Source of the DNA: an uncultured Cryptobacterium sp.
GTDB taxonomy: Bacteria; Actinomycetota; Coriobacteriia; Coriobacteriales; Eggerthellaceae
NCBI GenBank assembly: GCA_900554685.1
Contig: USIG01000011.1
Span: forward strand, 1 to 26,163
DNA length: 26,163 nucleotides
Direction: 5' to 3'
Positions within the stretch are counted from its first letter, which is position 1; every line of letters begins with the position of its first letter. Under the pieces are notes generated by a model. It ran no database searches. It was not told the origin of the DNA and saw only the letters and a program-made list of their open reading frames with translations. Positions 15,496 through 22,610 of this stretch are shown in pieces. The position numbers and the translations under genes are program-made.

Positions 15496-16890
15496 ATGAC
15501 GAATGAGACAAATACGAAAAAGTCGGACATAGGCTATGTAGTCCTACTTGTCTCTCTTGTTATGCTGGGGTCGTGTTTTGGTAACTTATCGCAGACGGCC
15601 CTCAATTCAATGTTTGCAGGAATGGCTCAAGACTTCGGGGTTGATGCAGGCATTGGTCAGTGGGTCACAACTCTCTATATGATGGTTCTCGGAATCACGG
15701 TTCCTGCGGTTACCTACCTTATGAGACGTTTCGAACTTAAAAAGGTAATCCTTGCTTCGTTGCTGTTGCTTGTTCTTGGTGGTGTTGTTGACGCGGTGGC
15801 GCTTAACTTTCCCATGCTTATAGCGGGACGTGTGCTTCAAGCTATTTCAGCGGGCATTACTATGCCTATGATGATGAGCCTCATTATGACCTCAGTGCCT
15901 TCCGATAGGCAGGCGACCGCGATGGGTATTTCGGGCATTGCTATGGGGTTTGCTCCTAATATCGGACCAACTATTGGCGGTTGGATGCTTGAGACAACAG
16001 GATGGCGAAGCTTTTTTGTTGTCTTGGCACTTTGTTCGTTTGCGCTGACACTTATTGCTCTGTTTGCGATTAGGAAAACCCCTGCTGAAGATTGCAGCAT
16101 GCGTCTTGATGTTCTTTCCCTCTGCCAATCAGCGCTTGGGTTTGGCGGTCTGCTTGTTGGTTTTTCCAACGCGTCAAGCTATGAGCTAACCAGTCCCTTT
16201 ATTTGGCTTCCCGTTTTGGTGGGCGCGGTGTTCTTAGTGCTTTTCATGCGTCGTCAACATCGCGTGGAATACCCTCTTGTTCATCTTGAGATTCTTCATT
16301 CACGGCAATATCAGGTAAGTTTTTGGGCAAGCAACTTTTTGTATGCCAGCTTCATGGGAATTACCCTGATTATTCCGCTCTATATTGAAAACCTTTGGGG
16401 CGGAAGTGCTTTTTTGGCGGGATTGGCGCTTTTGCCAGGAACTATCGCAGCTTTCTTTATCAACCCTCTTGCAGGCATTTTGACTGACAAGATAGGGGCG
16501 CGTCCCGTTGTTATTGTTGCGGCTTGTTTTCTAGCGCTTGGAGCAACGATGATGGCCTTTGTGGATGAAAATACCCCCTATTGGGCAATTTTCGTCATGC
16601 AGGGAATTCGCGCCACAGGGGTATCAGGTCTGATTGGCCCGCTGAATTCTTGGGGAATGTCTAAGCTTCCCCCTTGGTTTATGACCGATGCCTCTTCCTT
16701 TGGAACGGCGGTTCGTCAGGCATTTGCGTCGTTGGGTACCGCTCTTATGGTATGCGCAATTGTGGTGGTTGGCCCTGCGATAGGTTCTCCTGTATGGGGC
16801 TATCATTTGGGATTTGGATTTTCGGCGCTCTGCGCAATTGCAGTGCTCGTTATCGCGATAGCGTTTGTAAAGCCGAATCTTAAGAATTAG
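15496..16890 (+). CDS. MFS transporter, DHA2 (EmrB/QacA-type) drug:proton antiporter family
   Basis: A 464-residue polytopic protein with about 14 hydrophobic segments. It begins VVLLVSLVMLGSCFGNLSQT, where DHA2 members carry motif D1. Antiporter motif C is visible as GIAMGFAPNIGPTIGGW, and the family helix WVTTLYMMVLGITVPAVTYL matches EmrB-like WVxTxYxLxxA. A second-half motif A-like loop is GILTDKIGARP. It probably exports hydrophobic compounds in exchange for protons; substrates cannot be read. ATG 15496 follows TGAGGT. It is divergent from the vanZ-like gene and monocistronic. No TetR/MarR regulator is adjacent. Confidence 0.9.
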   Translation: MTNETNTKKSDIGYVVLLVSLVMLGSCFGNLSQTALNSMFAGMAQDFGVDAGIGQWVTTLYMMVLGITVPAVTYLMRRFELKKVILASLLLLVLGGVVDAVALNFPMLIAGRVLQAISAGITMPMMMSLIMTSVPSDRQATAMGISGIAMGFAPNIGPTIGGWMLETTGWRSFFVVLALCSFALTLIALFAIRKTPAEDCSMRLDVLSLCQSALGFGGLLVGFSNASSYELTSPFIWLPVLVGAVFLVLFMRRQHRVEYPLVHLEILHSRQYQVSFWASNFLYASFMGITLIIPLYIENLWGGSAFLAGLALLPGTIAAFFINPLAGILTDKIGARPVVIVAACFLALGATMMAFVDENTPYWAIFVMQGIRATGVSGLIGPLNSWGMSKLPPWFMTDASSFGTAVRQAFASLGTALMVCAIVVVGPAIGSPVWGYHLGFGFSALCAIAVLVIAIAFVKPNLKN

Positions 16891-16972
16891 TTCGAAATTA
16901 GTTTCGAACATGCATGAAATGTTTGAGCACTGACTCGAGTACTAACTAATTTCAAACTCGAACACTAACTAA
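16891..16972. repeat. Inverted and direct repeats in the convergent gap after the efflux gene
   Basis: TTCGAAA (16891-16897) and TTTCGAA (16902-16908) form a 7-bp hairpin with a TTAG loop directly after the efflux stop codon. Two 16-base direct repeats follow, CTCGAGTACTAACTAA (16934-16949) and CTCGAACACTAACTAA (16957-16972). The hairpin lacks a T-run, so it is a weak terminator at best. Confidence 0.5.
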
Positions 16973-17003
16973 CCCCAAACCAATAATTGGGAGCTACTTG
17001 CTT

Positions 17004-17606
17004 TTAAGCGGATTCAAGTATGGCTGCAACCTTTTCTTGGTCGACCTCGGGAAGAGGCTTAAATGGTTCGGGATTGGCAATATGGTCTCCTAAGATGCGT
17101 TCCATCCAGATCATGTCATACCAACGTCCAAATTTGTGGGCGCACCGCGTAAACTTGCCAACCAGTCTAAACCCAAGACGCTCATGAAAAAGGCGGCTGG
17201 TAGCAGGTACATATTCGTCGGCAGGATCACAATGGGCGATGCAAGCCTCCATATTAAAGACGTTTTGCAGAACCAGCAGTTTTGCGAGCGTTTCATACAG
17301 ACGACGTCCAACGCCCTTGCCGCGATAATCCATACGCATATAGATGGAAGTTTCGATGGAATGAAGATAAGCTGCACGGGGGCGGAATGCAGATGCATAG
17401 GCGTACCCAACAATTTCACCGTCTTCAACAGCAACAATATAAGGGTAGCGCTCAAGCGTTTTACGGACGCGCTCGGTAAAATCTTCGAGCGTAGGATCCT
17501 CCAATTCAAACGTAACCGCAGTAGTGCGGACGTAGGGGAGATAAATCTCTCGCAACGCAGCAGCATCGGCAACAGTGGCCATACGTATGATGGGTAAATT
17601 CTTCAT
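17004..17606 (-). CDS. GNAT N-acetyltransferase, phosphinothricin-acetyltransferase-like
   Basis: A 200-residue GNAT enzyme using acetyl-CoA in the cytosol. N-terminal LREIYLPYVRTTAVTFELEDPT, central RAAYLHSIETSIYMRMDYRGKGVGRRLYETL (CoA pyrophosphate-binding RGKGVG at 95-100; Glu85 in the SIETSIY strand, where PAT enzymes have a catalytic Glu) and HERLGFRLVGKFTRCAHKFGRWYDMIWME match the PAT/Bar/YncA group. Homologues acetylate phosphinothricin, methionine sulfoximine or other small amines; the true substrate here is unknown. The C-terminal ~25 residues (FKPLPEVDQEKVAAIL) go beyond the usual PAT end. It is a single gene converging with the efflux gene. Confidence 0.9.
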   Translation of the reverse strand: MKNLPIIRMATVADAAALREIYLPYVRTTAVTFELEDPTLEDFTERVRKTLERYPYIVAVEDGEIVGYAYASAFRPRAAYLHSIETSIYMRMDYRGKGVGRRLYETLAKLLVLQNVFNMEACIAHCDPADEYVPATSRLFHERLGFRLVGKFTRCAHKFGRWYDMIWMERILGDHIANPEPFKPLPEVDQEKVAAILESA

Positions 17607-17717
17607 AGTGCGCTTATTGTAGTAGTGTGAGGGAAGCTTTGGTAGAGCTAAATTTTCTCATCTAAAGAATTAACGAAATAAACCGTTCATGCCTAATTTC
17701 GAAACAGCAACGAACTA

Positions 17718-17726
17718 TGGTATACT
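17718..17726 (+). promoter_or_regulatory. Extended -10 promoter for the amino-acid ABC lipoprotein gene
   Basis: TGG directly before TATACT is an extended -10 (TGnTATACT), compensating for a poor -35 near 17698. Transcription should start near 17733, about 100 bases before the coding region. Confidence 0.55.
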
Positions 17727-17731
17727 CACAA

Positions 17732-17759
17732 CGCTTTAGTATGGTAGAGTGCTAAAGCG
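17732..17759 (+). promoter_or_regulatory. Inverted repeat at the predicted transcription start
   Basis: CGCTTTAG (17732-17739) and CTAAAGCG (17752-17759) form a perfect 8-bp inverted repeat with a 12-base spacer. Lying at the predicted +1, it could be a repressor operator or a 5'-end RNA hairpin that stabilises the message. Confidence 0.45.
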
Positions 17760-17834
17760 CTACAGCGATTACCGTTCTAAAGAACTTGCTTGTAGATGGC
17801 GAAATATATTGGCGAACCATGAAGCGAGGTTTTC

Positions 17835-18665
17835 ATGAAAAAGAAACTACTTACCCTGCTGACTCTTGCCTGCGTTGCTTGCTTGTCGGCTGTTCTTCTT
17901 ACGGGTTGCTCTTCTTCTAATGAAGAAGCAGACTCCAGCGAAGATACGTCTGCAGATATCAGCACGCTTATTGTTGGCTTCGATAACAGCTATCCTCCCT
18001 ATGGTTTTATGGACGAAAACAACCAGCCTACCGGCTTTGACCTTGATTTAGCTACCGAGGTTGCAAAGCGCAATGGATGGGACATTCAGCTTGAGGCTAT
18101 TGACTGGGATACCAAAGACGCTCTTTTGAATCAGGACAGCATTAACTGCATCTGGAACGGCTTTACCATGGAAGGTCGCGAAAATGACTACACCTTCTCT
18201 GAACCTTACATGCTCAATGAGCAAGTAATTGTGGTGAAGTCTGATTCAGGTATTACTGATTTTTCGGGTCTTGCAGGCAAAACTGTTGTAACGCAGGTTG
18301 ATTCTGCGGCGCTTGATGTTCTCGAGGGCGATCAGGCAGAGCTTGCTGGTACTTTTGCTGAGCTTCAAACATTAGGTGATTACAATAATGCATTTATGCA
18401 GCTTGAGTCTGGCATGGTAGATGCGGTTGCTTGCGATTTGTCTATTGCTCAGTATCAGATGTCTGCGAACGAAGGCACCTATACGATGCTTGAGGAGCCT
18501 CTGAGCTCTGAGCATTATGCGGTTGGCTTCAAGAAGGGCAATGAAGCTTTGGCTCAGAAAGTAACCGACACCTTAAAGGAAATGTATGAAGATGGCACGG
18601 TAGAAGAGCTCATCAACAAATATGCCGATTATGGTATGAGCATTGATAACTGGGTATTGAAGTAG
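17835..18665 (+). CDS. Amino-acid ABC transporter substrate-binding lipoprotein (SBP family 3)
   Basis: Captures a polar amino acid outside the membrane and delivers it to the permease encoded downstream. Residues 1-25 form a lipoprotein signal ending in VLLTGC, with Cys25 as the lipid-anchored residue, then a Ser/Glu/Asp-rich linker to about 43. The mature domain has the family 3 pattern: LIVGFDNSYPPYGFMDENNQPTGFDLDLATEVAKR, INCIWNGFTMEGRE, YTFSEPYM, VVTQVDSAALDVL, MVDAVACDLSIAQY and YAVGFKKGNEAL, ending in a LINKY helix. Length 276 is normal. GCGAGG precedes ATG 17835. It is the first gene of a three-gene importer; a strong hairpin after it probably gives the lipoprotein excess over the permease. 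Confidence 0.93.
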   Translation: MKKKLLTLLTLACVACLSAVLLTGCSSSNEEADSSEDTSADISTLIVGFDNSYPPYGFMDENNQPTGFDLDLATEVAKRNGWDIQLEAIDWDTKDALLNQDSINCIWNGFTMEGRENDYTFSEPYMLNEQVIVVKSDSGITDFSGLAGKTVVTQVDSAALDVLEGDQAELAGTFAELQTLGDYNNAFMQLESGMVDAVACDLSIAQYQMSANEGTYTMLEEPLSSEHYAVGFKKGNEALAQKVTDTLKEMYEDGTVEELINKYADYGMSIDNWVLK

Positions 18666-18693
18666 GATTTAAAGCGCGTAATAGCTATTTTAT

Positions 18694-18720
18694 GGGCGGA
18701 GGAATTTCCCTCCGCCCTTT
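18694..18720 (+). terminator. Terminator or attenuator after the binding-protein gene
   Basis: GGGCGGAGG (18694-18702) and CCTCCGCCC (18709-18717) form a 9-bp GC-rich stem with a 6-base loop, followed by TTT. Placed inside a transport operon, it probably allows partial read-through to the permease or processes the message. Confidence 0.75.
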
Positions 18721-18809
18721 GTTGCGTTTCTGAGTTGTTAGATATGCGCACTGAGCTCTCGTCGTCTTCTTGATCTTGTCTTGGGTAGACGCTCTTATAG
18801 AAAGCGTTT

Positions 18810-18923
18810 ATGAGGCAGATGGCTTTGAGACAGATGTTCTTAAGGCAAGCGCTCTTGAGACAGGTGCCCCATGAGCACAAAGATGCTTCTTGTTTAGCTT
18901 GCAAGGATGCAAGAAAGAAGTAG
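18810..18923 (+). CDS. Possible 37-residue small protein with LRQ repeats (doubtful)
   Basis: ATG 18810 opens 37 codons to TAG 18921 in the 412-base gap between the binding-protein and permease genes. The first half is a 15-base tandem repeat encoding (M/A)xLRQ three times. The second half has CLAC and a basic end. There is no good ribosome-binding site upstream of 18810; the GAGG inside the repeat could serve ATG 18819. No known family. The remainder of this gap shows no other convincing gene. Confidence 0.2.
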   Translation: MRQMALRQMFLRQALLRQVPHEHKDASCLACKDARKK

Positions 18924-19077
18924 CGCGGGAGGATGACAGCAAAAGTAATCGTGTGGATGAATAGCGGTAAAAGTGCTTATATCTAACAAATGAGAACGGA
19001 TGAAAACGAAGTGGTAAGGCTGGGGTTCCAGGGCATCGAAAAGATAATTCCGGCCTTTTGTCCATAGGGAGGAAGAT

Positions 19078-19731
19078 ATGGAACTAAGTGTTATGGTGGG
19101 AGCCCTATTTGAGGGACTGGGGCTTTCCGCTTGGATCTTTGTGATCACTCTTGTGGGGTCACTGCCTCTTGGCATTGTGGTGGCACTTTGCCGCATGTCA
19201 AAGTTTAGGCCGCTGTCCCTTATTGCTCAGTTTTATATTTCTATCTTACGCGGCACCCCTTTGATGCTGCAGTTGATGGCATTTATGTTTGGGCCTTATT
19301 ACCTGTTTGGGATTTCGATGAGCCCTGATTGGAAATATGGGGCGTGCGCTGTGGGCTTTATTCTTAACTACTCAGCGTATTTTGCTGAAATATACCGCTC
19401 CGGCTTACAGTCAATACCTCGTGGTCAATATGAAGCGGCTCTTGTCTTGGGGTATTCGCGTTCTCAGACCTTCTTTAAGATTGTACTTCCACAGGTAATC
19501 AAGCGCATTATGCCAGCTATGGGCAACGAAATTATTACGTTGGTTAAAGATACGTCTTTGGCATTCGTTTTGGGTGTTGCTGAAATGTTCTCAGTGGCAA
19601 AGGCTATTTCGGCAAGCGAGGTATCCATGATTCCTTATGCACTTGCTGCACTTATTTATTGGGTGTTCTGCTTGCTTATCGAATTTATTATTGGTCGTGT
19701 TGAAAAGAAGATGGCCTACTACCACGACTAG
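19078..19731 (+). CDS. Amino-acid ABC transporter permease (HisM/GlnP family)
   Basis: A 217-residue inner-membrane permease with about five hydrophobic segments. It begins with SAWIFVITLVGSLPLGIVVALC and has ISILRGTPLMLQL, the RGTP motif of polar amino-acid permeases. The EAA loop that docks the ATPase reads GLQSIPRGQYEAALVLGYS (about residues 111-129), followed by FKIVLPQVIKRIMPAMGNE and LVKDTSLAFVLGV. ATG 19078 follows GGGAGGAAG closely. The last codons (AYYHD) form the first unit of the tandem repeat filling the gap to the ATPase. Only one permease is present, so it probably works as a homodimer. Confidence 0.93.
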   Translation: MELSVMVGALFEGLGLSAWIFVITLVGSLPLGIVVALCRMSKFRPLSLIAQFYISILRGTPLMLQLMAFMFGPYYLFGISMSPDWKYGACAVGFILNYSAYFAEIYRSGLQSIPRGQYEAALVLGYSRSQTFFKIVLPQVIKRIMPAMGNEIITLVKDTSLAFVLGVAEMFSVAKAISASEVSMIPYALAALIYWVFCLLIEFIIGRVEKKMAYYHD

Positions 19732-19836
19732 GCGTACTGCTATAACTAGGCCTACCACCACGATTAGGCCTGCCGTTATAACTGGGCCCGCCACCACGAC
19801 TGGACCTACCGTTATAACTGGGCCTACCACGACTAG
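19716..19836. repeat. 18-bp alternating (A/B) tandem repeat between permease and ATPase genes
   Basis: Six full 18-base units and one partial unit follow each other without gaps. A-type units (CTACCACCACGATTAGGC-like) start at 19716, 19752, 19788 and 19824; B-type units (CTGCCGTTATAACTGGGC-like) start at 19734, 19770 and 19806. The higher-order period is 36. The first A unit overlaps the last permease codons, so the array seems to have grown from the gene's 3' end. The last unit lacks three bases. Reading frames through the array give low-complexity Thr/Pro or Val/Gly peptides and are not believable proteins. Confidence 0.9.
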
Positions 19837-19903
19837 TAAAGGATTTACAAACCTAGGGCCGAAAAGGCCTAAAGCCGCAGAGGTTTTGAAAAGAGGTTTC
19901 ATT

Positions 19904-20689
19904 ATGGGAAATACACCAGTTGTTAGTCTCCAACATGCGCAAAAGGCATTTGGCAGCAATGCTGTGTTGAAAGATATTTCGGTAACTGTTGAACAAGGCG
20001 ATGTTTTGTCCATTATTGGGCCTTCGGGCGGAGGCAAATCTACTCTTTTGCGCTGTATGACGCTTTTGGAAACGCTTGATGCGGGATCGCTTTCCTATGG
20101 GGATTTGGAAGTAGTAACAACTTCAGAATCAAATGGTAAGGCCGTGTATGGTGGCAAAGAGGTCCTCGCGCAGGCAAAGAAGCGCTACGGCTTAGTTTTC
20201 CAGAATTTCAATCTGTTTCCTCACTACACCGTGTTGCAAAATGTGACCGATGCGCTTATCTGTGTTCAGAAAAAACCTAAAGAAGAAGCGCTTGCGAAAG
20301 GACGCGAGCTTTTGGCAAAAATGGGTTTGGCGGGTAAGGAAGATATGGTTCCCTGTGAGCTTTCTGGTGGTCAGCAGCAGCGTGTGGCTATTGCGCGTGC
20401 ATTGGCGCTTGATCCTGATGTGCTGTTTTTCGATGAACCCACTTCAGCGCTCGACCCTGAATTAACCCAGGAGGTTTTGCGGGTAATTCGCGAGCTGGCT
20501 GATGAGCATATGACAATGGTTATTGTTACGCACGAAATGGCATTTGCGCGTGACGTGGCGGATCGTGTTGCCTTTATGGACGGTGGCGTCATCGTTGAAG
20601 AGGGCCCCGCTAAAGAAGTAATTGGCAACCCGAAGCACGAACGAACCAAGGCTTTCTTGGCGCGTTTTGCGGAGGGCAATGCGGATTAA
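19904..20689 (+). CDS. Amino-acid ABC transporter ATP-binding protein (GlnQ/HisP family)
   Basis: A 261-residue cytoplasmic ATPase powering uptake with the permease and lipoprotein encoded upstream. It has Walker A GPSGGGKS (39-46), Q-loop VFQNFNLFPHYTVLQNV, signature LSGGQQQRVAIARALA, Walker B VLFFDEPTSALDPEL and switch His in VTHEMAFA. The NLFPHYT segment is typical of polar amino-acid ATPases. An insert after strand 3 (EVVTTSESNGKAVYGGKEV) is slightly longer than usual. ATG 19904 has AAGAGG 7 bases upstream. The frame stays open far upstream only because it reads through the tandem repeat; that extension is not protein. Confidence 0.95.
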   Translation: MGNTPVVSLQHAQKAFGSNAVLKDISVTVEQGDVLSIIGPSGGGKSTLLRCMTLLETLDAGSLSYGDLEVVTTSESNGKAVYGGKEVLAQAKKRYGLVFQNFNLFPHYTVLQNVTDALICVQKKPKEEALAKGRELLAKMGLAGKEDMVPCELSGGQQQRVAIARALALDPDVLFFDEPTSALDPELTQEVLRVIRELADEHMTMVIVTHEMAFARDVADRVAFMDGGVIVEEGPAKEVIGNPKHERTKAFLARFAEGNAD

Positions 20690-20795
20690 GCAAACAAGTG
20701 CAAAGCAGGCTATAGTTATAGGTTTTAATCATTAACCCAAAATGCTTAAGTGCGTAAAAGATGTAACACTCGCAATATTAAAGGCGCAAATACGA

Positions 20796-20823
20796 AAAAG
20801 GAAGCTCATATGAGCTTCCTTTT
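20796..20823 (+). terminator. Perfect 28-bp palindrome/terminator after the ABC importer
   Basis: Arms AAAAGGAAGCTCAT and ATGAGCTTCCTTTT are exact complements with no spacer; as RNA the loop would take a few central bases. It lies 106 bases after the ATPase stop and ends in a T-run. A close relative occurs at 21868-21891, and both are followed by CTATGCC. Confidence 0.75.
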
Positions 20824-20916
20824 CTATGCCAAGATCTGTGGCTGAGCCAAAGGAGTCCGACGGCCATCCTGCTACTATTGCTCCAGTGGTTACTAACAAG
20901 GCCTAGCTTAATGGGA

Positions 20917-21321
20917 TTACGTCTGCTCAGTTTTTTCGGTTTTATCATTCATTTCGTTGTCTCCCTTATGTATTTCGGCAATGCAATACGCTTTTATAGA
21001 ATCTTTAAAGGGAGGAAAGTAGCCTATTGTTACTAAGTCTCCTGTTGAAAGTGAGTCAAAGGAATATTCAAATTCTGTTGGATAAAGGCTGGAACAATCA
21101 ATGACGATGCGATCATTGTTGGCTCCGTTAGAATTATCCTCTGGACGTAGCTGTAATATTTTTTTGCTTGTGTCGATAGACGTTACAAGCCCGGATATAT
21201 ATGACAAATGAGAACTTGATCCTCCGACATAGTGGTTGTTGGAGGAATTTATATTCGATACGCTCACTAAAAGCACCCCAATCAGCACAAAAGACAGTGC
21301 CACAAGTGTCTTTGATCTCAT
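20917..21321 (-). CDS. Secreted or membrane-anchored hypothetical protein
   Basis: A 134-residue protein of unknown function. Minus-strand AAGGAG lies 7 bases before ATG 21321, so it is probably expressed. Residues 5-22 (TLVALSFVLIGVLLVSVS) form a signal anchor; there is no lipobox. A Ser/Asn-rich stretch follows. Then about residues 40-118 look like a small beta barrel: ISGLVTSIDTSKKILQLR, RIVIDCSSL, LSTGDLVTIGYFPP and AYCIAEIH, a pattern like OB-type domains of the DUF5666 sort. The tail is charged (DKTEKTEQ). The gene is relatively AT-rich and lies with a decayed gene between two related palindromes, consistent with acquired DNA. Confidence 0.65.
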   Translation of the reverse strand: MRSKTLVALSFVLIGVLLVSVSNINSSNNHYVGGSSSHLSYISGLVTSIDTSKKILQLRPEDNSNGANNDRIVIDCSSLYPTEFEYSFDSLSTGDLVTIGYFPPFKDSIKAYCIAEIHKGDNEMNDKTEKTEQT

Positions 21322-21357
21322 GAATTGACTCCTTGATTAGAAAAACACCCCATTATG

Positions 21358-21830
21358 TCAAGTATAATGATCGGTATTTTGGTTTAAGTTTCTGTTACCA
21401 GTACTCCAGTCATCGCACTCTGCAAGCGTATTCATGGAGTCGGTTACGTCGTTTTTATTTACAATTGCCTATATTCTGATGCTACCATCGAGTGACCTGA
21501 TGAGGAGTTGCCTTTCAGTTCGGCGCTGATGATCAATATGTTTTCGGTGGAATCAGTGCAAGATTTGCATCTTGATCAGCCTGCAGAATTTATAAGACTT
21601 CCAGAAACGCTTTTCTCTTTTTGGGAACAAAATGACCTAACTACTGAGCCTATGTTGTTAGTGGGTGTAGAGCCGTAAGTAATACTGTTGCTAACACTTT
21701 GTTTATTGGTCCCTGAAAGTTCCCAGAGAGAGTAGTAGTCGCTTTTTAAGGATGCTCGTACTATTTGCACACTGTAAAAAACAGATCGCAATCATTGCAG
21801 AAACAGCATAAGCGTAACGTTGAGTGGCTT
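21358..21830 (-). pseudogene. Decayed secreted-protein gene (fragmented frames)
   Basis: Three protein-like fragments follow each other in different minus-strand frames. The first reads RYAYAVSAMIAICFLQCANS, like the end of a signal sequence. About base 21760 the sense continues in another frame as SDYYSLWELSGTNKQSV, like the start of a small lipoprotein domain. That frame hits TGA near 21576 and then stays readable as TENILIISAELKGNSSSGHS. A third frame gives VTDSMNTLAECDDWSTGN up to the stop at 21358. The minimum damage is one frameshift, one nonsense codon and a further frame change. The original function is not identifiable. The remaining 400 or so gene-free bases of this stretch hold nothing else convincing. 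Confidence 0.4.
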
Positions 21831-21867
21831 GATCTATTGTTTAAAACTGAAATGCAATTATGCAAGA

Positions 21868-21891
21868 AAGGGAGCTCATATGAGCTCCCTT
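21868..21891. terminator. Perfect 24-bp palindrome, relative of the one at 20796
   Basis: AAGGGAGCTCAT and ATGAGCTCCCTT are exact complements. The core AGCTCATATGAGCT is shared with 20796-20823, and so is the following CTATGCC. It lies 71 bases past the hpf stop on the minus strand and upstream of the decayed gene. Confidence 0.6.
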
Positions 21892-21908
21892 AGCTATGCC
21901 GAGTTATG

Positions 21909-21950
21909 AACCAACAAAGCAGGCGCGATTCGTAAAACGCTTTGTTGGTT
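21909..21950 (-). terminator. Stable hairpin downstream of hpf
   Basis: AACCAACAAAGC (21909-21920) and GCTTTGTTGGTT (21939-21950) form a 12-bp stem with an 18-base loop just past the hpf stop. There is no T-run in the hpf direction, so it may stabilise the 3' end or work with the neighbouring palindrome. Confidence 0.5.
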
Positions 21951-21962
21951 GTGGCGCTTGAA

Positions 21963-22538
21963 TTATTCTGGGTCTGTTTGCTTAAGCAGGCCGTAACCGC
22001 CATTGGTACGACGATACAAAATGCAGAAGGCGTTGGTATCGCGATCGATATAAGCAAAGAAGTCGTGACCCAAGAGGTCGATCTGGATAAGAGCTTCTTC
22101 TTCAGTTAAAGGCTCAAGTACCAAATCCTTTACACGTACTACTTCGTCATCCTGGGAAAGCTCTGCCATCAAACCATCAAGATCAAGCTCGGTTGCAGGA
22201 GCGCTTTTGTCTACGACAGGAGCATCGGCAATTTTCTTGTCGATAACACGCGTCTTATACTTACGGAGCTGACGAAGAGCTTTAGCAGCAGCTACATCGA
22301 TAGCAGCGTACATATTTTCATCGCGTTCCTCAACACGAATAATATGACCGCGAGCACGCATTGTTACTTCGCAGGTAGCAGGAGTGGGGTTGGCGGGATT
22401 CTTTTCAACATGAAGAACAACTTCAGCGGTAAGCGGATCAATATCCATAACCTTCATGGAATTGCCAATTTTTTCTTCTGCATAAGCACGCAAAGCTTCA
22501 GTTACAGGCATCTTGCGACCGGTGATGGTGATATCCAT
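21963..22538 (-). CDS. hpf: Ribosome hibernation promoting factor, long form
   Basis: Binds the 30S subunit and drives 100S dimer formation in stationary phase. The 191-residue length marks the long form used by Gram-positives. The N-terminal domain reads MDITITGRKMPVTEALRAYAEEKIG...EVVLHVEK...VTMRARGHIIRVEERDENMYAAIDVAAAKALRQLRKYK. An acidic linker follows, then the dimerisation domain with PLTEEEALIQIDLLGHDFFAYIDRDTNAFCILYRRTNGGYGLL. ATG 22538 is chosen because it gives the standard MDITITG start and has GAGGTGAA 5 bases upstream; the longer frame to 22703 reads through the structured leader. The gene is monocistronic with a 150-base leader holding a compact RNA fold. Confidence 0.95.
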   Translation of the reverse strand: MDITITGRKMPVTEALRAYAEEKIGNSMKVMDIDPLTAEVVLHVEKNPANPTPATCEVTMRARGHIIRVEERDENMYAAIDVAAAKALRQLRKYKTRVIDKKIADAPVVDKSAPATELDLDGLMAELSQDDEVVRVKDLVLEPLTEEEALIQIDLLGHDFFAYIDRDTNAFCILYRRTNGGYGLLKQTDPE

Positions 22539-22610
22539 AGTTTCACCTCTCATACTGGAACCTACATTACGATGTGACTTAAGGAGTGGGTGCCGAGTAT
22601 TTTTAAAAGG

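Noticed and set aside
16891..16972. CRISPR-like array
   Set aside because: There are only two repeats of 16 bases with 7 bases between them, no cas genes and no leader.
17136..17597. 153-codon plus-strand frame opposite the GNAT gene
   Set aside because: It is an antisense shadow of a clear acetyltransferase with full family motifs.
19637..19903. Long N-terminal extension of the ABC ATPase frame
   Set aside because: It reads through the permease 3' end and the tandem repeat, giving Thr/Pro low-complexity sequence; the ribosome-binding site and family N terminus place the start at 19904.
20826..20906. 26-codon frame after the first palindrome (starts MPRSVAEPKESDG)
   Set aside because: It has no ribosome-binding site, begins inside the repeat flank and shows no known motif; possibly gene debris but not supportable.
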